From Perca fluviatilis (Eukaryota; Chordata; Actinopteri; Perciformes; Percidae), in assembly GCF_010015445.1 (NCBI RefSeq), contig NC_053114.1, positions 45,596,536 through 45,660,535 of the forward strand: a stretch of DNA of 64,000 bases. Reading direction: 5' to 3'. Each line of letters opens with the position of its first letter. The stretch's first letter is position 1. Position numbers and translations under genes: made by a program. The notes beneath the pieces are model-generated. The model saw only the letters and a program-made list of their open reading frames with translations. It did no database searches and was not told the DNA's origin. Shown here in pieces: positions 43,236-55,448 of this stretch.

Positions 43236-44854
43236 CAGTGCCCTCCACAATTATTGGCACCCCTGTTTAAGATGGGGTCATGGACTTCTAAAAATGCTCC
43301 TTTTTTTTAAACAACATAGAACTCAAATGCAAAAAAAGAGAAAAATCCAACCTTTTATTTAAGTACATTACTTTGGTGGTAAAAAAAAAAAAATCGCATT
43401 TAGAAAAAGAAAACTTGAAATCATGTGTCCCACAACTATTGGGCACCCCTAACAATTCCGCGGAAAAATTTAATAGATTTTTTTAAATATATTTTTCTGT
43501 AGTTGGCAAAGTTGGTCAGGGTATCTAGGAACTTTTAAATAGTAATTCATGACTTCCTGTTTCCCCTGAGTATAAATATGACGTGACACAGAGTCCTAAT
43601 TCTCTTACCCATTTGTCAACATGGCAAAGACAAGAGAACACACAATTCAAGTAAGGCAGATGTGTGTCGACCTTCATAAGTCAGGCAATGGCTACAAGAA
43701 AATAGGCCTCCTTTAACTTGGCGACGTATCTACAGTCAGAGGAATCATTAAGAAGTTTAAAACAACTGGAACAGTGACAAACAAGGCGGTGGAAGAGGTC
43801 CCAAGTTTATCTTGCCACAACGCACAGTGAGGAGGGATGGTAAGAGAAGTAAAAAAGTCCTAAGCTCACTGTCACAGAATTGCATCAAAGAGTGGCATCT
43901 TGGGGTCACGAAGTCTCAAAAAACCATCAGGACGCTCTCTTACATGCCAACAAGCTGTTTGGGAGGCATGCAAGGAAAAAGCCTTTTCTCACTAACACTC
44001 ACAAACGTAAACGTCTGAGTTTGCTAAGCGGCAATGGGACTTCAACTGGGATCGTGTGCTTTGGTCAGATGAGACTAAGATTGAGCTTTCGGCAACAAAC
44101 ACTCTAAGTGGGTCTGGCGTAAAACAAAAAGATGAGTATGCGGAAAGCACCTTCACCACCGTGGAAGTATGGTGGAGGATCTGTGATGCTTTGGGGCTGT
44201 TTCTCTTCCAAAGGCCTTGGGAACCTTGTTAGGGTGCATGGCATCATGAATGCTTTGAACTACCAGGACATTTTAAATAAAAACCTGATGGCCTCTGCCA
44301 GAAAGCTGAAGATGGGTCGTCACTGGGTCTTTCTAGCAGGATAATGATCCTAAACATGTGGCAAAAAATATACACAAAAAAGGTTCAGCAGTCACAAACT
44401 CAAAGTCCTCCCATGGCCATCTCAGTCCCCAGACCTCAACCCAATCGAAAACCGTGGGGGGTGAGCTAAAGAGGAGAGTGCATGAGAGAGAACCCAGGAC
44501 TCTGGATGATCTAGAAAGATTGTGCAAAGAAGAATGGTCAAAGATCCCTCTCTCTGTGTGCTCCAATCTTGTGAAATGTTATAGAAGGAGATTAAGTGCT
44601 GTCTTGTTGGCAAAGGAAGGGGTTGTACAAAGTATTAACATCAGGGTGCCAATAATTGTGGGACACATGATTCTCAAGTTTTTTTTCTAAATGTGTGATT
44701 TTTTTTTTACCACCAAAGTAATGTACTTAAATAAAAGGTTGGATTTTTCTCTTTTTTTGCATTTGGGTTCTATGTTGTTTAAAAAAAAAGGAGAATTTTT
44801 AGAAGTCCATGACCCCATCTTAAACAGGGGTGCCAATAATTGTGGAGGGCACTG
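43236..44854 (+). mobile_element. Tc1-like transposon, second family, TA target site
   Basis: Termini CAGTGCCCTCCACAATTATT and complement, TA at 43234-43235 and 44855-44856. Inverted repeats are over 150 bp. Its terminal sequence differs from the family at 17605 and 30120. Confidence 0.95.
43621..44640 (+). pseudogene. Tc1-family transposase, multiply frameshifted
   Basis: ATGGCAAAGACAAGAGAACA begins the protein. Recognisable parts are an HTH region to about 43800, then KYGGGSVMLWGCFSSKGLG (44170-44230, DDE fold), then LEWS-type sequence spoiled near 44430 and ending AVLLAKEG. At least three frame changes. Confidence 0.88.
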
Positions 44855-44915
44855 TATATATACACGGGTATGTGTAAACGAACACTTTTCTGAAAACGGA
44901 AATGTTGAAATGTCC

Positions 44916-47900
44916 ATCCATCTTCGTCCGCTTATCCGGTGTCGGGTCGCGGGGGGAGCAGCTCCAGCAGGGGACCCCAAACTTCCCTTTCCCGAGCAAC
45001 ATTAACCAGCTCCGACTGGGGATCCCGGGAGGTCCCAGGCAGCCGGTTGGAGATATAATCCCTCCACCTAGTCCTGGGTCTCCCCGAGGCCTCCTCCCAG
45101 CTGGACGTGCCTGGAACACCTCCCTAGGGAGGGGGCGCCCAGGGGCATCCTTACCAGATGCCCGAACCACCTCAACTGGCTCTTTTCGACGCAAGGAGCA
45201 GCGGCTCTACTCCGAGCTCCTCACGGATGACTGAGCTTCACTCACCCTATCTCTAAGGGAGACGCCAGCCACCCTCCTGAGGAAACCCATTTCAGCCGCT
45301 TGTACCCTGGATCTCGTTATTTTCGGTCATGACCCAGCCTTCATGACCATAGGTGAGAGTAGGAACGAAAACTGACCGGTAGATCGAGAGCTTTGGCTCT
45401 TTGGCTCAGCTCTCTTTTCGTTACAACGGTGCGATAGCGATGTAATACCGCTAATACCTCCGCTGTGCCGATTCTCCGACAAATCTCCCCGCTCCATTGT
45501 CCCTCACTCGCGAACAAGACCCCAAGGTAATTGAACTCCTTCAACTTGGGGTAAGGACTCATTCCCTACCTGGAGAAGGCATTCCATCGGTTTCCTGCTG
45601 AGAACCATGGCCTCCGATTTAGAGGTGCTGATCCTCATCCCAACCGCTTCACACTCGGCTGCGAACCGATCCAGTGAGTGCTGAAGGTCGCAGGCCGATG
45701 ATGCCATCAGGACCACATCATCTGCAAAGAGCAGCGATGAGATCCCCAGCCCACCGAACTGCAACACCTCCCCACCCGATTACGCCTCGATATCCTGTCC
45801 ATAAATATTACAAACAGAATTGGTGACAAAGCGGCCCTGGCGGAGGCCAACCCTCACCTGAAACGAATCCGACTTACTGGCGAGAACCCGGACACAGCTC
45901 TCGCTTTGGTCGTACAGAGATTGGATGGCCCTGAGAAGAGACCCCCCCACCCCATACTCCCGCAGCACCTCCCACAGTATCTCCCGGGGACCCGGTCATA
46001 TGCCTTCTCCAGATTCCACAAAAAACATGTAGACTGGTTGGGCATACTCCCAGGCTCCCTCCAGGATCCTTGCAGAGTAAAGATCTGGTCCGTTGTTCCA
46101 CAACCAGGACGGAATCCGCATTGTTCCTCCTCAACCTGAGGTTCGACTATCGCCGAACCCTCCTTTCCAGCACCTTGGAGTAGACTTTACCGGGGAGGCT
46201 GAGAAGTGTGATACCCCTGTAATTGGCACACACCCTTTGGTCCCCTTTTGAAAAGGGGAACCACCCCGATCTGCCACTCCTTAGGCACCGTTCCAGACTT
46301 CCACGCAATGTTGAAGAGGCGTGTCAACCAAGACAGCCCCTCCACACCCAGAGCCTTGAGCATTTCTGGATGGATCTCATCAATCCCCGGGGCTTTGCCA
46401 CTGTGGAGTTGTTTGACTACCTCAGCAACTTCCACCGGGGAAATCGGACGACAATCCCCATCATCCTCCAGCTCTGCCTCTACCATAGAGGGGCTATTAG
46501 TCGGATTCAGGAGTTCCTCGAAGTGCTCCTTCCACACGCCCTATTACCTCCTCAGTTGAGGTCAACAGTGTCCCATCCTTACTGTACACAGCTTGGATGG
46601 TTCCCCGCTTCCCCTCCTGAGGTGGCGAAACAGTTTTCCAGAAGCACCTTGGTGCTGACCGAAAGTCCTTCTCCATGTCTTCTCCGAACTTCTCCCACAC
46701 CCGCTGCTTTGCCTCTTTCACGGCAGAGGCTGCAGCCCTTCGGGCCCCTCGGTACCCTGCAACTGCCTCCGGAGTCCTCTGGGATAACATATCCCGGAAA
46801 GACTTCTTCTTCAGTCGGACGGCTTCCCTGACCACCGGTGTCCACCACGATGTTCGTGGGTTACCGCCCCTTGAGGCACCTAAGACCCTAAGACCACAGC
46901 TCCTAGCCGCGGCTTCAGCAATGGAAACTTTAAACATTGTCCACTCGGGTTCAATGCCACCAGCCTCCACAGGGATGCACGAAAAGCTCCGCCGGAGGTG
47001 TGAGTTGAAAGTCGGACAGGGGCCTCCTCCAGATGTTCCCAATTTACCCGCACTACCCGTTTGGGCCTACCAGGTCTGTCCAGAGTCTTCCCCCACCCCC
47101 TGACCCAACTCACCACCAGATGGTGATCAGTTGACAGCTCCTCCCCTCTCTTCACCCGAGTGTCCAAAACATACGGCCTCAGATCAGATGAAACGATTAT
47201 AAAATCGATCATTGATCTTTGGCCTAGGGTGCTCTGGTAACAAGTACACTTATGAGCATCCCTATGTTCGAACATGGTGTTCGTTATAGACAATCCATGA
47301 ATAGCACAGAAGTCCAACAACAAACAACCACTCTGGTTTAGATCAGGGAGGCCGTTCCTCCCAATCACGCCTCTCCAGGTGTCTCCATCATTGCCCACGT
47401 GCGCGTTGAAGTCCCCCAGCAGAACAATGGATTCCCCCACTGGAGCCCCATGCAGGACTCCACTCAAGGTCTCCAAGAAGGCCGAATACTCCGAACTCCT
47501 GTTTGGTGCATATGCACAAACAACAGTCAGAGTTTCCCCCCCCTACAACCCGCAGGCGTAGGGAGGCGACCCTCTCGTCCCACCGGGTAAACTCCAACGT
47601 AGCGGCGCTCAGCCGGGGGCTTGTTAGTATCCCCACACCCGCCCGGCGCCTCACACCCTGGGCAACTCCGGAGAAGAAAAGAGTCCAAACCCTATCCAGG
47701 AGTACGGTTCCAGAACCGAGACTGTGCGTAGAGGTAAGCCCCACCAGATCTAACCGGTAGCGCTCCACCTCCCGCACCAGTTCCGGCTCCTTCCCCCACA
47801 GAGAGATGACGTTCCACGTCCCCAGAGGCAGCGTCTGCTGCCCGGGTCTGGTCCGTCGAGGCCCCTGACCTTCACTGGCACCCATGTGGCAGCGCACCCG

Positions 47901-48260
47901 ACCCCAGCGGTTCCTCCCACAGGTGGTGGGCCCATGGGCTGGAGAGATGGGAGCCACGTAGCTTGTTCGGGCTGTGCCCGGCCGGGCTCCGTGGCAAACC
48001 CGGCCACCAGGCGCTCGCCGACGAGCCCGCCGTCTGGGCCTGGCTCCAGACGGGGGCCCCGGGCTTCCTCCGGGCAGGGTCACTCCATTTCTACCTTGTT
48101 TTTCCATTGGGGTTTTTGAACCATTCTTTGTCTGGCCCCTCACCTGAGACCACTTTGCCTTGGGAGACCCTACCAGGAGCACAAAGCTCCAGACAACACA
48201 GCCCTCAGGTTCACAGAGACACACAAACCTCTCCACCACGATAAGGTGATGGTTCACGGA
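44916..48260 (-). mobile_element. Rex3-like (RTE) retrotransposon, apparently full length
   Basis: 3345 bp on the minus strand between 9-bp target duplications GAAATGTCC (44907-44915 and 48261-48269). The 5' end starts TCCGTGAACCATCACCTTAT; the 3' end is GACCCGACACCGGATAAGCG followed by a short GATGGATGGA tail. Plus-strand sequence near 45818-45840 (GTGACAAAGCGGCCCTGG) closely resembles the conserved Rex3 segment used for fish surveys. Confidence 0.88.
44930..48110 (-). pseudogene. Rex3-like endonuclease-reverse transcriptase, broken
   Basis: Endonuclease parts: TWNVISLWGKEPELVREVER (about 47800), [20 protein letters not shown] (about 47410), [11 protein letters not shown] (about 47130). Reverse transcriptase parts: GIDEIHPEMLKALG (about 46390), LFADDVVLMASSACD (about 45720, the catalytic FADD box), FNYLGVLFASEG (about 45530). 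A deletion in the conserved QGCPLSP segment (about 45830) and at least four other frame changes leave no intact chain. Confidence 0.88.
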
Positions 48261-48647
48261 GAAATGTCCGTTTATGAAAATAGCCGGCCAAGTGTAAACG
48301 GGGCCTAAAACTAAGCGGAAGCTCAGAGGAGACCGGGCCTTTGCTGTGGCGGCTCCTAAATTATGGACTGATGTGCCTCTGCACGTTAAACAGGCCTCTT
48401 CTTTGTCTGTTTTTAAATGCCGTCTTAAAACACATGTCTTCTCTGTGGCCTTTGACACCTAGCAAGGTGTTGACTTGTTGTACTTCTTTTAATTATTGAG
48501 ATTGATTGCTTTTCATTGTGCAGCTATTATTTTGTGTTCATGTTATATTGTTATTTATTTTATTTATGTCTTCTTTATTCTTCTGTGCAGCACTTTGGTC
48601 AACTTTGGTTGTTTTAAAGCGCTTAACAAATAAAGTTGGATTGGAAC

Positions 48648-49105
48648 ATTTAAATTTGACAGTTAAATATTCGTTAAAATAAATGTGATACTGCTTAGGA
48701 ATGTTGAATGAAAGAGAGAAACAAGAGAAACACCATCTAAGGAGGTGAGTTGTGTAAGGATTGTAATCTAAAGCACCCAATGTAGCAATGTAAGAAATAA
48801 ATGACAAAAATGTCAGAAAATAACAACAAAACAAGAAATAAAGTGTCGAAAATGCTGAAAAAAGTGACAGAAACGTTAGAAAAAGTGACAAAAAGTTTGA
48901 TAAAGGTGTCAAAAACATCATAAAATCCTAGAAAAACGTCTGAGAAATCGCAGAAAGTGTCACAAAGGTCACATAAAGGGACAAAAACAAGAGATTTGAG
49001 ACATTTGGGGAAATAGCAGAGGAGGAGAGGAAGGAGAGGAGGAGATGAGGAGAGGAGGAGAGGAGTTGATTTTCACAGACCCAAACAACCAAAACAAGCC
49101 AGCTG
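48648..49105. repeat. duplicated 5' block, copy 3 (with GAGGA run)
   Basis: TACTGCTTAGGAATGTTGAA, then the AAATGCTGAAAAAAGTGACA block, then GAGGAGGAGAGGAAGGAGAG, then GTTGATTTTCACAGACCC. Parallel to 54776-55190 and, in part, to 13520-13680 and 10484-10680. Confidence 0.85.
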
Positions 49106-49405
<300 letters not shown>

Positions 49406-50984
49406 ATGATGGCTGTTTGGTGTATTGCAGGGTGAGCGACAGGTTGTTTGTGAAGTTTTTGGATGATTTCTGTTAAGTAGTTGTACTTATGCTCAGTCTG
49501 CTTTTCAATAGGGCTTTGCTGCTTGTTTTGCTGACTGGTTTGAGTTACAGCTACCCTATGAAGCAAGGTAAAGTATCATTGCTGTCAACAGCTTAAAAGT
49601 AGTTTAATTGTTTAAGGCTCTCCTGATGACTTTCTCTTGGTGCAAACCCTGCTTCTGCTGGCTCTAACTGGATGTTTCTTTATGGATTTTTGGGGCTGCC
49701 TCTAAAATCCAGCTCAGTCCAGTTTTCAGAATGCACATCCAGGATATGCTCAAGGCTCTTCTGCAGGCCCTGCCTCTGAACAAGGTAACTAATGCTAATG
49801 TGACTTAACTAAACTTGAGCTGTCAGGTCTCTAAATGTCTGAACTGATGTGGGTAGTGAATGCCCATGTTTAGTATAGTTAAATTCATTGCATTGAATTC
49901 TACTTGCCAACTATTATCTGGTGATAACTCAAATGATGGGAGCTTTCAAAGAGGATGACCAGTCTGAGGTCAAATGAAACTTTATTTACAGTGAAGAAAC
50001 TCATGACAACAGAGCATAGATATGTCTGCCCAAGGGTGACCCGCATGTGCATCAAAATGGATCCTTTTTAAACTCTTTATGCTCACACTGCCCAATATAT
50101 CTATTTCAGTGCAACGGTTTACCTTTTTTGGCAGATGCTCCTAATAGATTCACACATTCAATCTATTCCTGTGGGTGAAGGTTGTCTCCAGACTAACTTT
50201 CTTCAAGATTTGAAATATGTAGGCTGAAATATCCAACCTATCACTAACATCACTTCCTTCTGCTCCTAGGCATTTCCTGGGCTGTTGCACCTCCCAGTCC
50301 CTTTTCTGCTGGAGCATCCACAGGACCTAGCACTCGGCAGTTTGCCGCCAGTGGACCTGCCCCTCAACCACTTGGCCTTAGCTTTGTGATCCGGCCTGAC
50401 TATTTTCTTCCACAGTACCAGGCAGGGGAACTCTTCCAGGAACAGAGAAGCTTTGAGCAAGGAAACTCTGAATCTGAGAACGAAGCGCAAGGTTCCATGC
50501 CACCACCTCGTTTTGTCTATGCTGCACAGCCTTCACAAGGCTTTAATGGAGGACCGGTGCCATCAGGCCTGGTCCCATATCCTTACCCTTCCTACGACTA
50601 CATGTTCCTGACTGGCCCGTATCCTCCAGGCACGTATACTTACACCAGCAACAGCTTTGAGCAGGGGAGGGACAGCTGGGAGGACACTCACTACACCAAA
50701 GACAACTATCCCAGCACTCAGCAGGCCAAGAACATCCCTAGGCCTCGCACAGTCAGGCAGGCGAGTATTGGGAGTGCTAGTCATGGTCTGAGTGGTGCAG
50801 CGACGGGACAACAGCAGCCCTACAGTGGAGTTGGTGTACAAGGGTCTTACTCGCAGCTGGGTCGACACCGCCGGGGAACGCCAAGAGCATTCATGCAAAA
50901 GGTACTGCTCTGTGCTTCAGTTAGCAGGATATTTTCAGAGTTTGAGATTAACCTGTTTCCTTTTCTGTCTTTCAGGTTGGCTAA
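49406..50984 (+). CDS. secreted Pro/Tyr/Gln-rich protein, tandem copy 3
   Basis: Exons 49406-49431, 49512-49567, 49713-49784, 50270-50901 and 50976-50984; 264 codons, all open, GT-AG throughout. It differs from copy 1 by WCIAG in the signal peptide, YPMKQ at the mature start, one codon less in exon 4 (NIPRPRT for NIPSRPRT) and GRHRRGTPRAF near the end. The deletion keeps frame, which suggests constraint. Mature chain without cysteine. Copies 3 and 4 share YPMKQ, copies 1 and 2 YPMQQ, hinting at two duplication rounds. Family not recognised. Confidence 0.85.
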
Positions 50985-51005
50985 AGGTGACTCTGAAGTA
51001 TTGTC

Positions 51006-51011
51006 AATAAA
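51006..51011 (+). promoter_or_regulatory. polyadenylation signal, copy 3
   Basis: AATAAA 22 bp after the stop codon, as in the other copies. Confidence 0.8.
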
Positions 51012-52189
51012 GAGTAACTTTTATGTTTGCCCTGGTTTTCATTGTTTACTCCCAAGATGCAATACTCATGTAGCCAAAGGTCTAACTGGGTGCAGGGTTT
51101 GACAGTCAATATTAATCGTCCAGAATGTGATAGCCATTTACAGTCTGGCCATCGAGCTACCACACATCACCAATAACTGCCTGCATTATGATATGATCCA
51201 AATAATTCAGTCTGCTGCTGAACCCAGTTCTGTCATGACACCTTGAAGGTTGATGGCACTGTCTGTACAGTAAACACTAAGCTAGTACCACTGTAGCTTA
51301 GCGTAAATGCAGGAAACATCAGCTAACCTGGCAACACATCTGCCCTTGAATACTAAAGCTTACTGGAAAGGTCTTTTCTGTTTTCCATTTTTCAATTGCT
51401 TGACCTTTTCTATTAAAAGGATTGCCAACAGATGTCAGAAGGGTTTCTTTAAAAAAAAAAAAAAATGTCTTGGCAATGTTTTTTAATATAAAATCATGAA
51501 TTGGTAATCCGAATGAATCCGTTGTTGAACCAGTAACTGAATTTGTGTGGTCTGATAATTTAAGAAAATGACAGGAGCACCATATTTGTTTTACCAATTG
51601 GTAAAACAATCTGGCCTTAATCTGGCCCAATTGGGCCAGATTAATTTTATATCTGACAGAAATCATTTCTAACTGTTCGAAAAACTCATTTGGATACTGA
51701 TGAATGTTTGAGATTACAACATGAAAAATGCCAGAATAACAAGGAATATATGAAAACTAAGGATTGTAATCCATGTCACAATGTGAAACATAACCTTAGA
51801 AGAAAATTTGAAAGGCCTGTTGAAGGAAGGAGGTTTAATAAATGAGTGTAACTCTGAGATGGGAAAGTCAGTGTTTGGTTCCAGAACAGCTGATTTGAGT
51901 TGGTTCAATCAACTCGGAGTGGGTTGACTCCCAAGTTAAACACGTGCACCACCTCCATTTAAAAAGGCAGCATGAATGGAGCCAAGATACTAGGATTCAC
52001 CATGGGAACAACCACAAATCGGTCGGCATGTGCATACAGTGAGAACATATATCTTGTTTAAAAAAAGCAACGTAGCTGCTGCAAGAGATTTGGCATGGGA
52101 GAAAAATGCTGCTTGACAATGTGTATGTTCCAATATAGTGTATTAATTTGATATTTAATCACAAGTATATCACAGGTAAACTGTTTTTC
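51012..52189. other. duplicated downstream flank, copy 3
   Basis: Non-coding, aligned by eye with 25735-26864. No exon seen. Confidence 0.75.
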
Positions 52190-53640
52190 AAAAAATCTGT
52201 TTACCTGTTTACACGTACGTGGTTATTTTTACAGAGACATGTCCCTTAGTTTACACGCAAACGGAGAATTCTCCTCAGAAACAGTCTTTCTAAAACCTCC
52301 GGCCAGAGTGGAGATTTTTGAGATCTTCGTTTGCACGTAAACTCAGACAAACGGAGGTTTAGGCAGCCGAGAGAGAGAAGAAGAGGAAGTGATTGGTTGC
52401 TGTTGCTATTTTCTGGCTTCTGATTGGCTAATCTGGGCTTGAGCTTCTCGTTACACCGCCACCTACAGGTCTGGCGTGCTCTGACGGCATATACCGTATT
52501 TCCTCAAATAAAAAATGGGAGTCAATTAAAAGCGGGGCCTCTGATAGTGGCCGGGGGCGTGGTCAACACGGACAAATAAAGGCCGGTCTCAAATTAAAGC
52601 CGGGGAAAAAATAGTGTGGATAATCTCCTAAATGCCTTTCATATAATATTAAGTCAAAATAAAATTCAAGGTCATTGTAATGTACATTTCTACCAATTTA
52701 ATTTAACAGATTCAACAATATATTCATGCTTTTTTCCGCACATTGTTTTTCTGGATTATTGTCCTATGCGGCTGTATGTGTAACTCAGCCAGGTGTAGGT
52801 GCAGTAACCTACAGGTGCCAGTAGATGGCAGTAGCTACACTGGATGTAACACGGGGCTCGTTTAGTGCTAGCAGAGAAAGACGGGCTCTGGTGCTAGTGA
52901 CGGACTTTTCAACAACAAAACGAAAAGAGTTTTAAAGTATGCGGAGGAAAACTCGGGTGAAAAAGCTGCGGGACATTTCGACATTGACCCCAGGAGAATC
53001 TGAGACTGGAAGAAACAGAAGGATGAGCCGACAAGATCAGCCAATCAGAGCAGAGCACGGCTAGCTAGCTGAAGGTGGGAGGAAACACATTAGCCTGGAG
53101 CAAGAAACAAAGCTAGCTACCTAGCGTCTGTAACATTAATCAGATACTGGTGTAACTACTGTGTGCTCTTATTGTAATCTACCAGCAATACTGTAGTAAC
53201 TGTATTTGAAATAAATATCCGGTACATTTACAGGGTTCAAACTGACACAAGGGTGGTGTTTGGTTCATTCTGACCCAAATTGCTTTGTCGCCCTTCTGGC
53301 TGTTGATGTATATGGTGATATTTTTGCAAATGTGAACGCTATGGTTTTTCATTTAAAACAGTTTATTTAAAATAATTATACTTATCAAACAGATGGAATT
53401 AGAAATAAAGGCCTGCCTCTAATAAAAGCTTCAAATACAAGTCTGGTCCCTTCTGCAGTTCAGGTAAATAACGGCCCCGGCTTTTATTTGAGGAAATACG
53501 GTATATACACTGGTACGTGTAAACGAACACTTTTCTGAAAACTGACAGCTGTGCACGATGTTATTTTTTAAAACGGAGAGGTTGAAATGTCCGTTTATGA
53601 AAATAGCCGCCACGTGTAAACGTAGCATGAATTTCATTTA
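52190..53640. mobile_element. Harbinger-like MITE copy, split by a pogo-like element
   Basis: Left part from GTTTACACGTACGTGG through ACCGCCACCTACAGGTCTGG (a single 24-bp unit). Right part from about 53504 (TATACACTGGTACGTG) to ATAGCCGCCACGTGTAAACG. It holds the insertion 52494-53501. Confidence 0.7.
52494..53501 (+). mobile_element. pogo/Tigger-like DNA element, internally deleted
   Basis: Termini CCGTATTTCCTCAAATAA and complement TTATTTGAGGAAATACGG, flanked by TA. Inside, at about 52930-53045, a frame reads KYAEENSGEKAAGHFDIDPR, RRI, stop, DWKKQKDE, the helix-turn-helix start of a pogo-type transposase with one nonsense codon. The catalytic part is missing. Confidence 0.7.
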
Positions 53641-53644
53641 GGTG

Positions 53645-53855
53645 TAATGCTGCGGGCAAAAAAGTACTAATCCTATTCTGAGGTTGCAGTAGAGGACTGC
53701 ATTAGGATTGGGTCCCGCGGGACCCAACGCAAATCTCGCGGGAGCAGGCGGTTTAAACTTTGCTGCGGGCGGCTAAAAATAAAGCCCGCGGGATCGGGAT
53801 GTAGCCTGGAACCCTCCCACGCCAGCAGACGCCATAGATATACATATATACTGAC
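53645..53855. repeat. GC-rich dispersed block (CCCGCGGGA motifs)
   Basis: Third copy of the block at 17405-17602, ending GATATACATATATACTGACT, again without the Tc1 insertion. Confidence 0.8.
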
Positions 53856-53878
53856 TGAGTTTATACCGTTCTCTTAAA

Positions 53879-54775
53879 GGTCCCATGACATGGTGCTGTT
53901 TGGATGCTTTTATATAGACCTTAGTGGTCCCCTAATACTGTATCTGAAGTCTCTTTTATATAGACCTTAGTGGTCCCCTAATACTGTATCTGAAGTCTCT
54001 TTTATATAGACCTTAGTGGTCCCCTAATACTGTATCTGAAGTCCCTTTATATAGACCTTAGTGGTCCCCTAATACTGTATCTGAAGTCTCTTTTATATAG
54101 ACCTTAGTGGTCCCCTAATACTGTATCTGAAGTCTCTTTTATATAGACCTTAGTGGTCCCTATACTGTATCTGAAGTCCCTTTTATATACCTTAGTGGTC
54201 CCCTAATACTGTATCTGAAGTCCTTTTATATAACCTTAGTGCCCTATATTACTGAACTTTATAGCCTTATGTCCCTAATACTGTATCTGAAGTCTCTTTT
54301 ATAACCTTAGTGCCCTAATACTGTATCTGAAGTCTCTTTATATAGACCTTAGTGGTCCCATAATACTGTATCTGAAGTCTTTTATATAGACTAGTGCCCT
54401 AATACTGTATCTGAAGCTCTTTATATAACCTATCCAAACTACTACAGACCTTAGTGGTCCCCTAATACTGTATCTGAAGTCTCTTTATATAACCTTAGTG
54501 GTCCCCTAATACTGTATCTGAAGTCTCTTATATAACCTTAGTTCCCAACTTATCTGTAAACTTGCCAATTATATATATAACCTTCCCTAATACTGTACTG
54601 AAGTCTTAGACCTTAGTGGTCCCTAATACTGTATCTGAAGTCTCTTTTATATAGACCTTAGTGGTCCCCTAATACTGTATCTGAAGTCTCTTTTATATAG
54701 ACCTTAGTGGTCCCCTAATACTGTATCTGAAGTCTCTTTTATATAGACCTTAGTGGTCCCTAATACTATATCTGT
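53879..54775. mobile_element. TTAA element copy, truncated, with 46-bp array
   Basis: Left end CTTAAAGGTCCCATGACATG as at 19260, then the 46-bp minisatellite from 53903 to 54770. The right end seen at 20657 is missing. Units at 53903-54160 and 54605-54770 are clean, but 54165-54600 is full of small deletions. Confidence 0.85.
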
Positions 54776-55190
54776 TGGCCGTATAACCGTTAAAATAAAT
54801 GTGATACTGCTTAGGAATGTTGAATGAAAAAGAGAAACAAGAGAAACACCAACTAAGGAGGTTGAGATGTGTAAGGATTGTAATCTAAAGCACCTAATGC
54901 AGCAATGTAAGAAATAAATGACAAAAATGTCAGAAAATAACAAATAAAAATAAAGTGTCCAAAATGCTGAAAAAAGTGACAGAAACGTTAGAAAAAGTGA
55001 CAAAAAGTTTGATAAAGATGTCAAAAACATCATAGAAACCTAGAAAAATGTCTGAGAAATCGCAGAAAGTGTCACAAACGTCACATAAAGGGACAAAAAC
55101 AAGAGATTTTAGACATTTGGGGAAATAGGAGAGGAGGAGAGGAGGAGAGGAGTTGATTTTCACAGACCCAAACAATCAAAACAAGCCAGC
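54776..55190. repeat. duplicated 5' block, copy 4
   Basis: Same order as 48648-49105: GATACTGCTTAGGAATGTTG, AAATGCTGAAAAAAGTGACA, GAGGAGAGGAGGAGAGGAG, GTTGATTTTCACAGACCC. Confidence 0.85.
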
Positions 55191-55192
55191 TG

Positions 55193-55194
<2 letters not shown>

Positions 55195-55268
<74 letters not shown>
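55195..55268. repeat. (TG)n microsatellite
   Basis: About 36 uninterrupted TG units, shorter than the paralogous tract at 49106. Confidence 0.98.
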
Positions 55269-55269
<1 letters not shown>

Positions 55270-55448
55270 AAGATAACATTTGATGAAAATTAGACAACTG
55301 AACCAGTTATGTTCCACCTTAATCAGGATTCAATTGCTCGCAGCTGTGTGTCGTTAACTGGCTACCTTCTGATTGGTCAGGGCAGGTCACCTGTAGCACT
55401 TATAAACCTTTCACAGGATCACAGTGGTACCTGAGCTGTTCATTCAAC
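55269..55448 (+). promoter_or_regulatory. promoter and 5' UTR, paralogue copy 4
   Basis: Inverted CCAAT box (TGATTGGTCAG), CACCTG E-box and TATAAA at 55401-55406, 43 bp before the ATG. Confidence 0.8.

Larger units (their letters stand above)
42921..48305. mobile_element. Harbinger-like MITE, TAA target site, with two insertions
   Basis: Termini GGCCCCGTTTACAC and GTGTAAACGGGGCC, flanked by TAA at 42918-42920 and 48306-48308. The three-base TAA duplication suits PIF/Harbinger. The element's own sequence is about 400 bp; the rest is a Tc1 (43236-44854) and a Rex3-like LINE (44916-48260). Further copies follow each of the four gene paralogues. Confidence 0.8.
42868..48647 (+). mobile_element. 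LINE 3' end, split by a nested MITE
   Basis: The left part ends GCTCCTGAGTGTGCCTAA at 42920. It resumes at 48306 as TAAAACTAAGCGGAAGCTCA and runs to AACAAATAAAGTTGGATTGG near 48640. A LINE-type C-terminus lies in the second part (LWRLLNYGLMCLCTLNR), in a broken frame. Only 342 bp after 48305 belong to this LINE; the rest is the insertion. Confidence 0.6.
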
